A DNA stretch of 12,442 bases. Source: an uncultured Erysipelotrichaceae bacterium (GTDB lineage: Bacteria > Bacillota_I > Bacilli_A > Erysipelotrichales > Coprobacillaceae). Positions 5,793-12,442 of this stretch are shown piece after piece (the stretch's first letter is position 1; the number at the start of each line of letters is the position of its first letter). The position numbers and the translations under genes are program-made. Under the pieces are notes generated by a model. That model saw only the letters and a program-made list of their open reading frames with translations, was not told where the DNA came from and ran no database searches. The DNA lies in NCBI GenBank assembly GCA_900538465.1, contig UPXV01000050.1:1-12442 (forward strand), read 5' to 3'.

Positions 5793-6405
5793 AATTGCAA
5801 TTACTAAAGGACGTATTGAAAAACAAGTTTGTCAGCTTTTACAAAGTCGTGGTTATGATATGGATCCCATTATTCATAAAGATCGTGAATTATTAATTGA
5901 AACAAATGATGGTTTATCAATGATTTTTGGCAAAGCCAATGATGTTTTGACTTTTTTAGAACATGGGATTGTAGATATTGGTTTTGTTGGACAGGATACT
6001 TTAGATGAAAGTGATTTTCATGATTATTATGATATGTTGGATTTAAATATTGGGAAGTGTTATTTTGCTGTGGCAGCTTATCCAGAATATAAAACCAAAG
6101 AGTTCCATCGTCGTAAACGCATTGCTTCAAAATATACAAAAGTCGCAAAAGAATATTTTAATTCTAAACAAGAAGATGTGGAAATTATTAAACTTGAAGG
6201 TTCAGTGGAATTAGGACCAGTAGTTGGATTGAGTGATGCGATTGTTGATATTGTTGAAACAGGTTCAACACTGAAAGCCAATGGGTTGGAAGTGATTGAA
6301 AAGATTAGTGATATTTCAACCAAAATGATTGTGAATAAAGTGAGTTTAAAGTTTAAAAAAGATGAAATTTTTGAAATGATAGATCGATTCAATGGGGAGG
6401 AATAA
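5785..6405 (+). CDS. hisG: ATP phosphoribosyltransferase, short-form catalytic subunit HisG
   Basis: It performs the first, committed step of histidine synthesis: ATP plus PRPP gives phosphoribosyl-ATP. The 206-residue length is that of HisG(S), which lacks the C-terminal regulatory domain and depends on HisZ, encoded just upstream. Visible marks are the N-terminal IAITKGRIEK, the VDIGFVGQDTL stretch, and the PRPP-binding segment DAIVDIVETGSTLKANGLE. I chose the ATG at 5785 (AAGGTG ribosome binding site at 5773-5778) over a GTG nine bases upstream that would lie in that site. The overlap with hisZ suggests translational coupling, suited to fixed subunit ratios. Confidence 0.95.
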   Translation: MIKIAITKGRIEKQVCQLLQSRGYDMDPIIHKDRELLIETNDGLSMIFGKANDVLTFLEHGIVDIGFVGQDTLDESDFHDYYDMLDLNIGKCYFAVAAYPEYKTKEFHRRKRIASKYTKVAKEYFNSKQEDVEIIKLEGSVELGPVVGLSDAIVDIVETGSTLKANGLEVIEKISDISTKMIVNKVSLKFKKDEIFEMIDRFNGEE

Positions 6406-6408
6406 AAG

Positions 6409-7707
6409 ATGTTAAAGACATTAGATTTTAAAGGAAATTATGAAGATATTGCTGTGAAGTTTTCATCACGTAAAGCCGATATTTCAAAACAAGTCAGTGA
6501 AGCAGTTGATCGTATTATTGATGATGTGAAAAAAAATGGGGATAAGGCTTTAATGAAATATTGTCGTCAATTTGATGGGTTCATGATTGAAGATCCAAAA
6601 CAATTGATTGCGACAAAGAAAGAAATTTTAGAAGGGGTATCTGAAGTTGGCAAAGATTTTATGCGTATCTTAGAGCGTACAAAACAACAGATTACTGATT
6701 TTCATAAGCATCAGGTTGATAAATCATGGTCAGTTTATAAAGAAAACGGAGTTATGATGGGACAAATTGTTAGAGGTTTAGAAAATGTTGCTTTATATGT
6801 ACCAGGAGGAACGGCAACTTATCCTTCTACAGTCATGATGAATGCCATTCCTGCAAAACTGGCAGGGGTTAAAAATTTGGTGATTATCACACCAGTCAAA
6901 GAAGATGGAAAAGTGAATCCAACAATTTTAGCGGCAGCTTATGTTTGTGGAATTGAAACAATTTATAAAGTTGGTGGAGCACAAGGGGTTGCTGCTGTGG
7001 CAGTTGGAACACACACAATCCCAAAAGTTGATAAAATTGTAGGACCAGGGAATATTTATGTTGCGACAGCAAAAAAGAATTGTTATGGCATGGTAGATAT
7101 TGATATGGTAGCAGGTCCTAGTGAAATTTTGATTGTTGCTGATGAAAAGGCCAATCCAAAATATATTGCTGCTGATTTAATGAGTCAAGCTGAACATGAT
7201 AAGTTAGCCAGTGCTATTTTAGTGACAACATGTCCTACATTGGTGGATGAAGTGAATCAAGAATTACAAAGACAAATGGCTTATTTATCAAGAACAGAAA
7301 TTATTGAAGAATCCCTTGCCAATTATGGGGGAGCGATTTTGGTAGACAGTATTGAAGAAGCTTTTGAAGTTTCTAATTATCTAGCACCAGAACATTTGGA
7401 AGTCTTGGTTGAAAATCCACTCAATACTTTACCGCTTATTCATAATGCTGGCTCTATCTTTTTAGGTGAATATACTCCAGAACCATTAGGTGATTATATG
7501 TCAGGAACAAACCATGTTTTACCAACTGGAGGAACAGCTAAATTCTATAGTGCCTTAGGGGTTTATGATTTTGTTAAATATTCATCATATAGTTATTATC
7601 CAAAACAAGTTTTATCAACATTTAAAGATGATGTTGTGAAGTTTGCAAAATTAGAAGGTCTTGATGCACATGCCAATAGTGTAGCAGTCAGATTTGAGGA
7701 GGAGTAA
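6409..7707 (+). CDS. hisD: Histidinol dehydrogenase
   Basis: It oxidises L-histidinol to L-histidine in two NAD-dependent steps, the last of the pathway. The 432-residue length is typical. All catalytic and zinc-binding residues are found by comparison with the E. coli enzyme: Q260 and H263 (SQAEHD), the catalytic pair E328-H329 (APEHLE), D362 (LGDYMSG) and H421 near the C-terminus. The substrate/NAD region includes YVPGGTATYPSTV and VGPGNIYV. The ribosome binding site GGGGAGG lies inside the end of hisG; the ATG is four bases after the hisG stop codon. Confidence 0.97.
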   Translation: MLKTLDFKGNYEDIAVKFSSRKADISKQVSEAVDRIIDDVKKNGDKALMKYCRQFDGFMIEDPKQLIATKKEILEGVSEVGKDFMRILERTKQQITDFHKHQVDKSWSVYKENGVMMGQIVRGLENVALYVPGGTATYPSTVMMNAIPAKLAGVKNLVIITPVKEDGKVNPTILAAAYVCGIETIYKVGGAQGVAAVAVGTHTIPKVDKIVGPGNIYVATAKKNCYGMVDIDMVAGPSEILIVADEKANPKYIAADLMSQAEHDKLASAILVTTCPTLVDEVNQELQRQMAYLSRTEIIEESLANYGGAILVDSIEEAFEVSNYLAPEHLEVLVENPLNTLPLIHNAGSIFLGEYTPEPLGDYMSGTNHVLPTGGTAKFYSALGVYDFVKYSSYSYYPKQVLSTFKDDVVKFAKLEGLDAHANSVAVRFEEE

Positions 7708-7708
7708 G

Positions 7709-8296
7709 ATGCGTACAAGTTCAATCAATCGAGAAACCAAAGAAACAAAGATTGTTATGGAATTAAATCTTGATGGTCGTGGTCAAGCTGAAATCAATAC
7801 AGGTGTTGGTTTTATGGACCACATGTTTGAATTACTAGCTTTTCATAGTGGATTTGATATAAAAGTGAAATGTGTTGGTGATTTAAAAGTTGATAGTCAT
7901 CATACTATTGAAGATTTAGGAATTGTTTTTGGAGATTGTTTATTACAAGCTTTAGGTGATAAAAAGGGAATTATGCGCTATGGACAAATGACCATTCCAA
8001 TGGATGAAGCTTTAGTCACAACAACGCTTGATTTAAGTGGTCGACCTTATCTTGTTTATCATGCAACACTTCCTATGATGATGCTTGGTAACTATGAGAC
8101 AGAAATGACTAAGGAATTTTTTAAAGCTGTGAGTGATCATGCTTTGATGACACTTCATATCAATGAATCCTATGGTGAAAATACTCATCATATTATTGAA
8201 GCAATGTTTAAAAGCTTTGCCAGAGCATTGAAACAAGCAGTTATGATTGATGAAAAAAATAAAGATTTGATTGTTTCATCCAAAGGACTTCTATAA
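7709..8296 (+). CDS. hisB: Imidazoleglycerol-phosphate dehydratase
   Basis: It converts imidazole-glycerol phosphate to imidazole-acetol phosphate using two Mn ions. The protein has 195 residues and is the stand-alone dehydratase, without the histidinol-phosphatase domain fused to HisB in enteric bacteria. The duplicated metal motifs are present: H64-H65-x-x-E68 (HHTIEDLG) and H160-H161-x-x-E164 (HHIIEAM), along with FMDHM at 35-39. I chose the ATG at 7709, with GAGGAGGAG just upstream in the end of hisD; the in-frame upstream TTG would swallow that site. Because it has no phosphatase domain, histidinol phosphatase must be encoded elsewhere. Confidence 0.96.
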   Translation: MRTSSINRETKETKIVMELNLDGRGQAEINTGVGFMDHMFELLAFHSGFDIKVKCVGDLKVDSHHTIEDLGIVFGDCLLQALGDKKGIMRYGQMTIPMDEALVTTTLDLSGRPYLVYHATLPMMMLGNYETEMTKEFFKAVSDHALMTLHINESYGENTHHIIEAMFKSFARALKQAVMIDEKNKDLIVSSKGLL

Positions 8297-8309
8297 AGGA
8301 GGGATGAGT

Positions 8310-8915
8310 ATGGTTGTTATTATTGATTATAATGTAGGGAATCTGAAAAGTGTTCAAAATGCTTTTGAGCGTATTGGGGTAAAAACTGTAGTAAGTCGTG
8401 ATCATGATGTCATCTCTCAAGCCGATGGGATTGTCTTACCAGGAGTTGGGACGTTTCCAGTTGCTATGGAAAATCTTAAAAAGTATGATTTGATTGATAT
8501 TTTAAAAGAAAGAAAAGCAGCTGGTGTTCCTATTTTAGGAATTTGTTTAGGAATGCAGATTCTTTTTGAACAAGGACAAGAAGTGAAGTTGACGAAAGGA
8601 TTAGGTTTTTTAAAGGGTGAAGTGAAATTAATGCAGGTCAATGCGAAAATTCCTCATATGGGATGGAATGAACTGTGTTTTGCTAAAAAACATCCTTTAC
8701 TGAAAAATATAAAAGAAAAAGATTATGTTTATTTTGTTCATTCATATATGGCTTATCCTTATGAGAAAGAACTTGTAGCTTATTGTGAGTATGGTGATTC
8801 AAAAATCACTGCTATTGTAGCTAAAGATAATGTGATGGGATGTCAGTTCCATCCTGAAAAAAGTGGTGAAGTTGGAAAACAAATTCTACTTGCCTTTAAG
8901 GAGATGATTCAATGA
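8310..8915 (+). CDS. hisH: Imidazole glycerol phosphate synthase, glutaminase subunit HisH
   Basis: This class I glutamine amidotransferase hydrolyses glutamine and passes ammonia to HisF. The 201-residue protein has the full triad: C79 in GICLGMQ, H181 and E183 in FHPEKSG. Two ATGs are close together; the one at 8310 has proper seven-base spacing from GGAGG (8298-8302), while the ATG at 8304 would be one base from it, so 8310 is preferred and the N-terminus VVIIDYNVGNLKS matches the family. The gene shares four bases with hisA at its end (ATGA). It forms the IGP synthase complex with HisF, encoded one gene later. Confidence 0.95.
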   Translation: MVVIIDYNVGNLKSVQNAFERIGVKTVVSRDHDVISQADGIVLPGVGTFPVAMENLKKYDLIDILKERKAAGVPILGICLGMQILFEQGQEVKLTKGLGFLKGEVKLMQVNAKIPHMGWNELCFAKKHPLLKNIKEKDYVYFVHSYMAYPYEKELVAYCEYGDSKITAIVAKDNVMGCQFHPEKSGEVGKQILLAFKEMIQ

Positions 8916-9649
8916 TTTTAATACCAGCTATAGATTTAAAAGATGGCCAAGCGGTCCGTTTATATAAAGGAGATTATTTACAAAAAACAATTTATTCTTC
9001 TTCACCTGAAGATATTGCTTTGAACTTTGAAAAAATGGGTGCTGATTATCTCCATGTCGTTGATTTAGATGGCGCAAAAGAAGGTACAACAACCAATCTT
9101 GAAACGATTCAAAAAATCAGAAATGTTTTATCTATACCTATGGAACTTGGTGGTGGAATCCGTGATATGCAAACAGTTGATCTTTATTTAGATCAAATTG
9201 GAATTGATCGTGTGATTTTAGGAACCGCAGCCATTGAAAATCCTGAATTTTTAAAAAACGCTATTCAAAAATATGGACCAGAACGAATTGTTGTAGGTGT
9301 AGATGTTAAAGACGGTTATGTTGCAACTTCAGGATGGCTTGTTCAAACCAAGACACATTATTTAGATTTTTTAAAAGAACTGGAAAACATTGGAGTTCAA
9401 TATATTGTTTGTACAGATATTTCTAAAGATGGAACATTGAGTGGACCATCCTATGATTTTTATCAAGATATTTTTGAACATAGTTCAATCAAGTTTGTTG
9501 TTTCTGGTGGAATTAAAGATGCTGATGATATCTATCGTGTGAATGCATTAGGTTATTATGGGTGTATTGTTGGTAAGGCTTATTATGAAGGAAAAATTGA
9601 TTTGAAAGAGGTGATATCATGCTTGCAAAAAGAATCATCCCATGTTTAG
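8912..9649 (+). CDS. hisA: ProFAR isomerase HisA
   Basis: This is a (beta-alpha)8-barrel isomerase converting ProFAR to PRFAR, the fourth step of the pathway (245 residues). The catalytic aspartates are D8 (IPAIDLKDG) and D131 (GVDVKDG), one in each half-barrel. Phosphate-binding glycines appear as LGGGIRD (79-85) and VSGGIKD near 196. The ATG overlaps the hisH stop codon in ATGA, a sign of translational coupling. Its last 31 bp overlap the start of hisF. Confidence 0.96.
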   Translation: MILIPAIDLKDGQAVRLYKGDYLQKTIYSSSPEDIALNFEKMGADYLHVVDLDGAKEGTTTNLETIQKIRNVLSIPMELGGGIRDMQTVDLYLDQIGIDRVILGTAAIENPEFLKNAIQKYGPERIVVGVDVKDGYVATSGWLVQTKTHYLDFLKELENIGVQYIVCTDISKDGTLSGPSYDFYQDIFEHSSIKFVVSGGIKDADDIYRVNALGYYGCIVGKAYYEGKIDLKEVISCLQKESSHV

Positions 9650-10386
9650 ATATTAAAGATGGTCAAGTTGTTAAGGGTGTGAACTTTGTTGGTTTACAAG
9701 ATGTTGGTGATCCAATTGAAATTGCCAAACGTTATGATCAGCAATGTGCTGATGAAGTGGTTTTTTTGGATATTACAGCAACTTATGAAAAGCGTGATAT
9801 TATTAAGGATTTGATTCAAAGAGGGGCAAGTGAATTATCTATTCCTTTGACAGTTGGAGGAGGTATTCGTACACTTGATGATTTTCGTATGATTTTATCA
9901 AGTGGTGCTGATAAAGTTTCTGTCAATTCAGCAGCGATTAAGAATCCTCAATTGATTAAAGAAGCTTCTGATGAATTTGGAGTTCAATGTGTTGTTGTCG
10001 CTGTGGACGCTAAAAAAAGAGCTGATAAGAGTGGCTATGATGTGTATATTGCTGGTGGGAGAGAGAATACGGGTTTAGATCTTATTGAATGGGTTAAACA
10101 ATGTGAAGCTTTAGGAGCCGGTGAAATTTTATTGACTTCAATGGATCGTGATGGAACACGTGATGGCTTTGATATTGAAATGTTAAAAGCTGTGATTGAT
10201 GCTGTGTCTATCCCTGTTATCGCAAGTGGGGGATGTGGTGGCAAGGAAGATATTGTTGAAGTTTTTGAAAAGACCAATTGTGATGGGGCTTTAGCAGCTT
10301 CATTATTCCATTATGGTGAAGCAACAATTGATCAAGTCAAAGAAGAATGTGCAAAACATAATATACCAGTAAGGAGAAATATATGA
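9619..10386 (+). CDS. hisF: Imidazole glycerol phosphate synthase, cyclase subunit HisF
   Basis: This barrel enzyme uses ammonia from HisH to turn PRFAR into imidazole-glycerol phosphate and AICAR. The 255-residue protein has the two catalytic aspartates at D11 (CLDIKDG) and D130 (VAVDAKK), the same positions as in the Thermotoga maritima enzyme. Phosphate-binding loops VGGGIR (79-84) and ASGGCG near 224 are intact. The start ATG at 9619 is supported by GAGGTGAT upstream, within hisA. Its end overlaps hisIE by four bases (ATGA). AICAR released here feeds purine synthesis. Confidence 0.97.
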   Translation: MLAKRIIPCLDIKDGQVVKGVNFVGLQDVGDPIEIAKRYDQQCADEVVFLDITATYEKRDIIKDLIQRGASELSIPLTVGGGIRTLDDFRMILSSGADKVSVNSAAIKNPQLIKEASDEFGVQCVVVAVDAKKRADKSGYDVYIAGGRENTGLDLIEWVKQCEALGAGEILLTSMDRDGTRDGFDIEMLKAVIDAVSIPVIASGGCGGKEDIVEVFEKTNCDGALAASLFHYGEATIDQVKEECAKHNIPVRRNI

Positions 10387-11027
10387 GACCGGATTTTGAA
10401 AAAGGAAATGGATTGGTTCCTGCGATTGTTCAGGACTATCAAACAAAACAAGTATTAATGTTAGCTTATGTTAATGAAGAAGCTTATGAAAGAATGCTTA
10501 AAACAAAGGAGACTTATTTTTATTCACGCTCACGTGGTGAATTATGGCATAAAGGAGAAACATCGGGACATTTTCAATATATTAAAGGTATGTATTTAGA
10601 TTGTGATGAGGATACATTATTGATTTATGTTGAGCAAATTGGAGCTGCTTGTCATACGGGATGTTATTCTTGTTTCTTTAATGAAGTGTTGCCTTATCAT
10701 TTTTCACAAAATATTTTTCATGATTTATATGATGTGATTGCTGATCGTCATGTTCATCCTATTGAAAAATCATATACCAATTATTTATTAGATCAAGGGG
10801 TTGATAAGATTTGTAAAAAAGTTGGTGAGGAAGCAAGTGAAACCATTATTGCTGCTAAAAATAATGATAAAGAAGAATTAATCGGAGAAATTAGTGATTT
10901 GTTTTACCATACATTTGTATTGATGTTTCAACAAGGTATTCAAGTTGAGGATATTGAAAAGAAATTATCTGAACGTCATCAAATTGCTGGTAATAAAAAA
11001 GATTTTCATCAAAGAGGCGATTATTAA
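10383..11027 (+). CDS. hisIE: Bifunctional phosphoribosyl-AMP cyclohydrolase / phosphoribosyl-ATP pyrophosphatase
   Basis: This fusion carries pathway steps two and three. Residues 1 to about 105 are the HisI cyclohydrolase: the Mg site D73-C74-D75-x-D77 and zinc cysteines C90 and C97 in CHTGCYSCF. Residues about 110-214 are the HisE pyrophosphohydrolase, an all-helical MazG-like domain with KKVGEEASE and EEL-GEISDLFYH metal-binding acids. Total length of 214 is usual for HisIE. The order of actions (pyrophosphatase first, then cyclohydrolase) is the reverse of the domain order, as in other fusions. The ATG overlaps the hisF stop; its own stop overlaps the next ATG (TAATG), so translation probably continues into the small membrane protein. 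Confidence 0.96.
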   Translation: MRPDFEKGNGLVPAIVQDYQTKQVLMLAYVNEEAYERMLKTKETYFYSRSRGELWHKGETSGHFQYIKGMYLDCDEDTLLIYVEQIGAACHTGCYSCFFNEVLPYHFSQNIFHDLYDVIADRHVHPIEKSYTNYLLDQGVDKICKKVGEEASETIIAAKNNDKEELIGEISDLFYHTFVLMFQQGIQVEDIEKKLSERHQIAGNKKDFHQRGDY

Positions 11028-11260
11028 TGAAAAATATGGTTATCAAATATACATTTTTATTCATAGGATTATTAATGATATCAGTTTTTATTCATTATGG
11101 AGCAATTTTTCCTCTTATAGGAATGATTTGTGAAAGTGCTGTTTGTCGTAACTTCTTAAATGCAATAACATTAATGATTGGCGAACCTGTTATATGTATT
11201 ATCATTATTGTTTATTTCATTAATCATAAGGAAAAACAATATTATGATTCAATTTCGTAA
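11027..11260 (+). CDS. Small two-segment membrane protein, unknown function
   Basis: This encodes 77 residues that I do not recognise as a family. Hydrophobic segments lie at about 5-33 and 42-66, with cysteines at the loop between them (CESAVC) and a charged, tyrosine-containing tail (NHKEKQYY). Its ATG shares a base with the hisIE stop codon (TAATG), with GAGG nine bases upstream, and it overlaps the following GNAT gene by 17 bp. No terminator or promoter separates it from the his genes, so it should be expressed with them and fall under the same attenuation. Whether it has any histidine-related task is unknown. Confidence 0.68.
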   Translation: MKNMVIKYTFLFIGLLMISVFIHYGAIFPLIGMICESAVCRNFLNAITLMIGEPVICIIIIVYFINHKEKQYYDSIS

Positions 11261-11696
11261 GGCATCTTTAGATGATTTAGAATTACTAGTTGCTTTAAGA
11301 ATCAGAGATTTAAAAATGTTTTCAAAAAAACCTATTCAAGAAGAAACAATTCATTTCATTCGTCAATTTTATTATCAAAAAATTTTAGATCAGCAAATGA
11401 TAACTTTACTTGGTTATGATCAGGAATATTTGGTTGCGAGTGCTTCACTTTATCAATATCAAACAATGCCTTCAAATGAAAATCCTAAAGGATTTGTTGG
11501 TCAAATAACCAATGTATGGGTTCATGTAAATTACCGTCATCAAGGAATTGCCTCTCAAATGATTAATGAATTAATTCAACAAAGCAGAAATCAAGTTGGA
11601 ATGATTTGTTTGAATGCTTCTTTACAAGCCATAGACTTATATAAAAAATGTGGATTTATCAAAAAGGAGAATTATTTTGTAAAATACAACGAATAA
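11244..11696 (+). CDS. GNAT-family N-acetyltransferase
   Basis: This is a 150-residue acetyl-CoA-dependent acetyltransferase. The family pattern is clear: N-terminal IQFRKASLDDLELLVALR, a central strand ending in VWVHVNYRHQGIA with the pyrophosphate-binding R/Q-x-x-G-x-A signature at about 98-103, and the C-terminal LNASLQAIDLYKKCGF segment. The acceptor substrate cannot be told from sequence. I chose the ATG at 11244, preceded by AAGGA inside the membrane protein gene; the longer in-frame version would add a stretch encoded in the other reading frame of that gene. It is the last gene of the his transcript; its stop codon lies within the terminator hairpin. Confidence 0.88.
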   Translation: MIQFRKASLDDLELLVALRIRDLKMFSKKPIQEETIHFIRQFYYQKILDQQMITLLGYDQEYLVASASLYQYQTMPSNENPKGFVGQITNVWVHVNYRHQGIASQMINELIQQSRNQVGMICLNASLQAIDLYKKCGFIKKENYFVKYNE

Positions 11697-11706
11697 TTCT
11701 TTTTTT
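11668..11706 (+). terminator. Terminator of the his operon transcript
   Basis: AGAATTATT (11668-11676) and AATAATTCT (11692-11700) pair perfectly over 9 bp. Four further inner pairs (TTGT 11677-11680 with ACAA 11686-11689) form across a 2-base bulge, and U residues follow (11700-11706). It overlaps the last codons of the GNAT gene. Confidence 0.88.
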
Positions 11707-11713
11707 AATTGTT

Positions 11714-11719
11714 TATACT
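11714..11719 (+). promoter_or_regulatory. Candidate -10 of the rubrerythrin promoter
   Basis: TATACT stands 12 bases before the AGGAGGAG of rubrerythrin and after the preceding terminator, so a promoter is expected here. No acceptable -35 at 16-18 bp was found, so the exact box is uncertain. Confidence 0.3.
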
Positions 11720-11743
11720 ACTAATGTTAAAGGAGGAGTAATC

Positions 11744-12340
11744 ATGAGTATTCAATTTGAAGAAAGTCAAACAAAAGAAAATTTAATGCGTGCTTTTGCA
11801 GGTGAATCACAAGCAAGAAATCGTTATACTTTTGCAGCTGGTGAAGCTATTAAACAAGGACATCATATGATAGGTGATGTTTTCTTATTTACAGCTAATC
11901 AAGAAAAGGAACATGCTGAAATTTTTTATAATCATTTAGAAGCTATGGCTGGAGAAACAATTTTTATTGATGGTGGATACCCAGTTGACATTTCTAAAGA
12001 TGTCAAAACATTATTAGATTATGCTCAGCATAACGAATATGAAGAATACGAAGATGTTTATCAGCGATTTGCAGAAGTCGCTTCACAAGAAGGATTTTTA
12101 AAAGTTGCACAAGATTTTAAAAATATTGCTGAAATTGAAAAGACACATGGTGATCGTTTTGGACAACTTGCAAAATGGATGGAAAACAATGAACTCTATC
12201 ATTCATCTTCATCAGTTCAATGGATGTGCTTAAATTGTGGATTTATTTATGAAGGAACACAAGTTCCTGAAAAATGCCCAGTTTGTCAACATGATCAAGG
12301 CTACTTTATTCGTTTGGAGTATGCTCCATTTATGAAATAA
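11744..12340 (+). CDS. rbr: Rubrerythrin
   Basis: This cytoplasmic non-haem diiron peroxidase detoxifies hydrogen peroxide in anaerobes, with electrons passed through its rubredoxin centre. The 198-residue protein has an N-terminal four-helix ferritin-like domain (residues about 5-148) with diiron ligands E21, E54, H57, an acidic pair near E98-E101 and E132-x-x-H135. The C-terminal rubredoxin-like domain has C162-x-x-C165 and C178-x-x-C181. The ATG at 11744 follows AGGAGGAG; the longer in-frame version starts within the GNAT gene and lacks support. It is flanked by terminators on both sides, hence monocistronic. It suggests an anaerobic host exposed to oxidative stress. Confidence 0.97.
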   Translation: MSIQFEESQTKENLMRAFAGESQARNRYTFAAGEAIKQGHHMIGDVFLFTANQEKEHAEIFYNHLEAMAGETIFIDGGYPVDISKDVKTLLDYAQHNEYEEYEDVYQRFAEVASQEGFLKVAQDFKNIAEIEKTHGDRFGQLAKWMENNELYHSSSSVQWMCLNCGFIYEGTQVPEKCPVCQHDQGYFIRLEYAPFMK

Positions 12341-12352
12341 TGATGTTAAAGG

Positions 12353-12387
12353 TAACAGTGAGATAAATTCTTACTGTTATTTTTTTT
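12353..12387 (+). terminator. Terminator of rubrerythrin
   Basis: TAACAGTGAGA (12353-12363) pairs with TCTTACTGTTA (12369-12379) over 11 bp including one G-U, loop TAAAT, then eight U (12380-12387). It begins 12 bases after the stop codon. Confidence 0.95.
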
Positions 12388-12442
12388 AAAAAATAAAAAA
12401 AGTTGCTTCAAAAAAAAGAAAAATGAAAAAAATCTTTGTATA

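Noticed and set aside
6078..6392. Minus-strand open frame within hisG
   Set aside because: It lies entirely within hisG, has no ribosome binding site and no recognisable domain; hisG is certain by motif and context.
10945..11133. Plus-strand frame bridging hisIE and the small membrane protein
   Set aside because: It is a frame-shifted reading across the hisIE end; the TAATG-coupled frame at 11027-11260 fits better.
12389..12442. A-rich tail at the right edge as a possible gene start or RNA
   Set aside because: It is low-complexity A-rich sequence after a strong terminator with no start signal, stem or promoter that I can support.
1..12442. CRISPR arrays, insertion sequences, tRNA or rRNA genes
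   Set aside because: No direct repeats with regular spacing, no transposase frame, no terminal inverted repeats and no cloverleaf-forming segment were seen; the region looks like ordinary chromosomal core.

Overview
The window is AT-rich, densely packed bacterial DNA with AGGAGG-type ribosome binding sites, U-tract terminators and short intergenic gaps. A low-GC Firmicute fits best, and an anaerobic gut lineage such as Erysipelotrichia/Coprobacillaceae is plausible. That placement is inferred from composition, gene content (gdhA of the Clostridium type, rubrerythrin, HisZ plus short HisG) and style; no marker gene fixes it.

Left part (1-3272), all on the minus strand. First comes a two-gene unit: an XRE-type DNA-binding protein with two membrane segments (452-850), followed by a small membrane protein (197-448). 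Next is gdhA, a hexameric glutamate dehydrogenase (979-2322) with its own promoter, a palindrome lying over that promoter and a terminator. Then comes an AqpZ-type aquaporin (2523-3251), also with its own promoter and terminator. The aquaporin promoter is back to back with a plus-strand promoter, and the two -35 boxes occupy the same bases.

Middle part (3339-4610), plus strand. A small two-segment membrane protein is followed by a DUF89/ARMT1-like metal-dependent phosphatase. The unit ends in a 34-bp perfectly palindromic terminator.

Main part (4620-11696), plus strand. This is a compact histidine operon, hisZ-hisG-hisD-hisB-hisH-hisA-hisF-hisIE, with most genes overlapping or nearly touching. 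It supplies every step from PRPP+ATP to imidazole-acetol-phosphate; the aminotransferase (hisC) and histidinol-phosphatase genes are not in the window. HisG is the short form that needs HisZ. A small membrane protein and a GNAT acetyltransferase are coupled to the tail of the operon and end at a strong terminator. 

The most notable feature lies before hisZ. A short open reading frame (4653-4706, 17 residues) with a good ribosome binding site contains His-Arg-His-His. It is followed by mutually exclusive RNA pairings and an intrinsic terminator just before the hisZ ribosome binding site. This looks like classical ribosome-mediated attenuation of a his operon, as in enteric bacteria, where Firmicutes would be expected to use a T-box; no T-box signature is visible.

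Right end (11707-12442). A monocistronic rubrerythrin gene has its own terminator and is followed by A-rich sequence with no gene.
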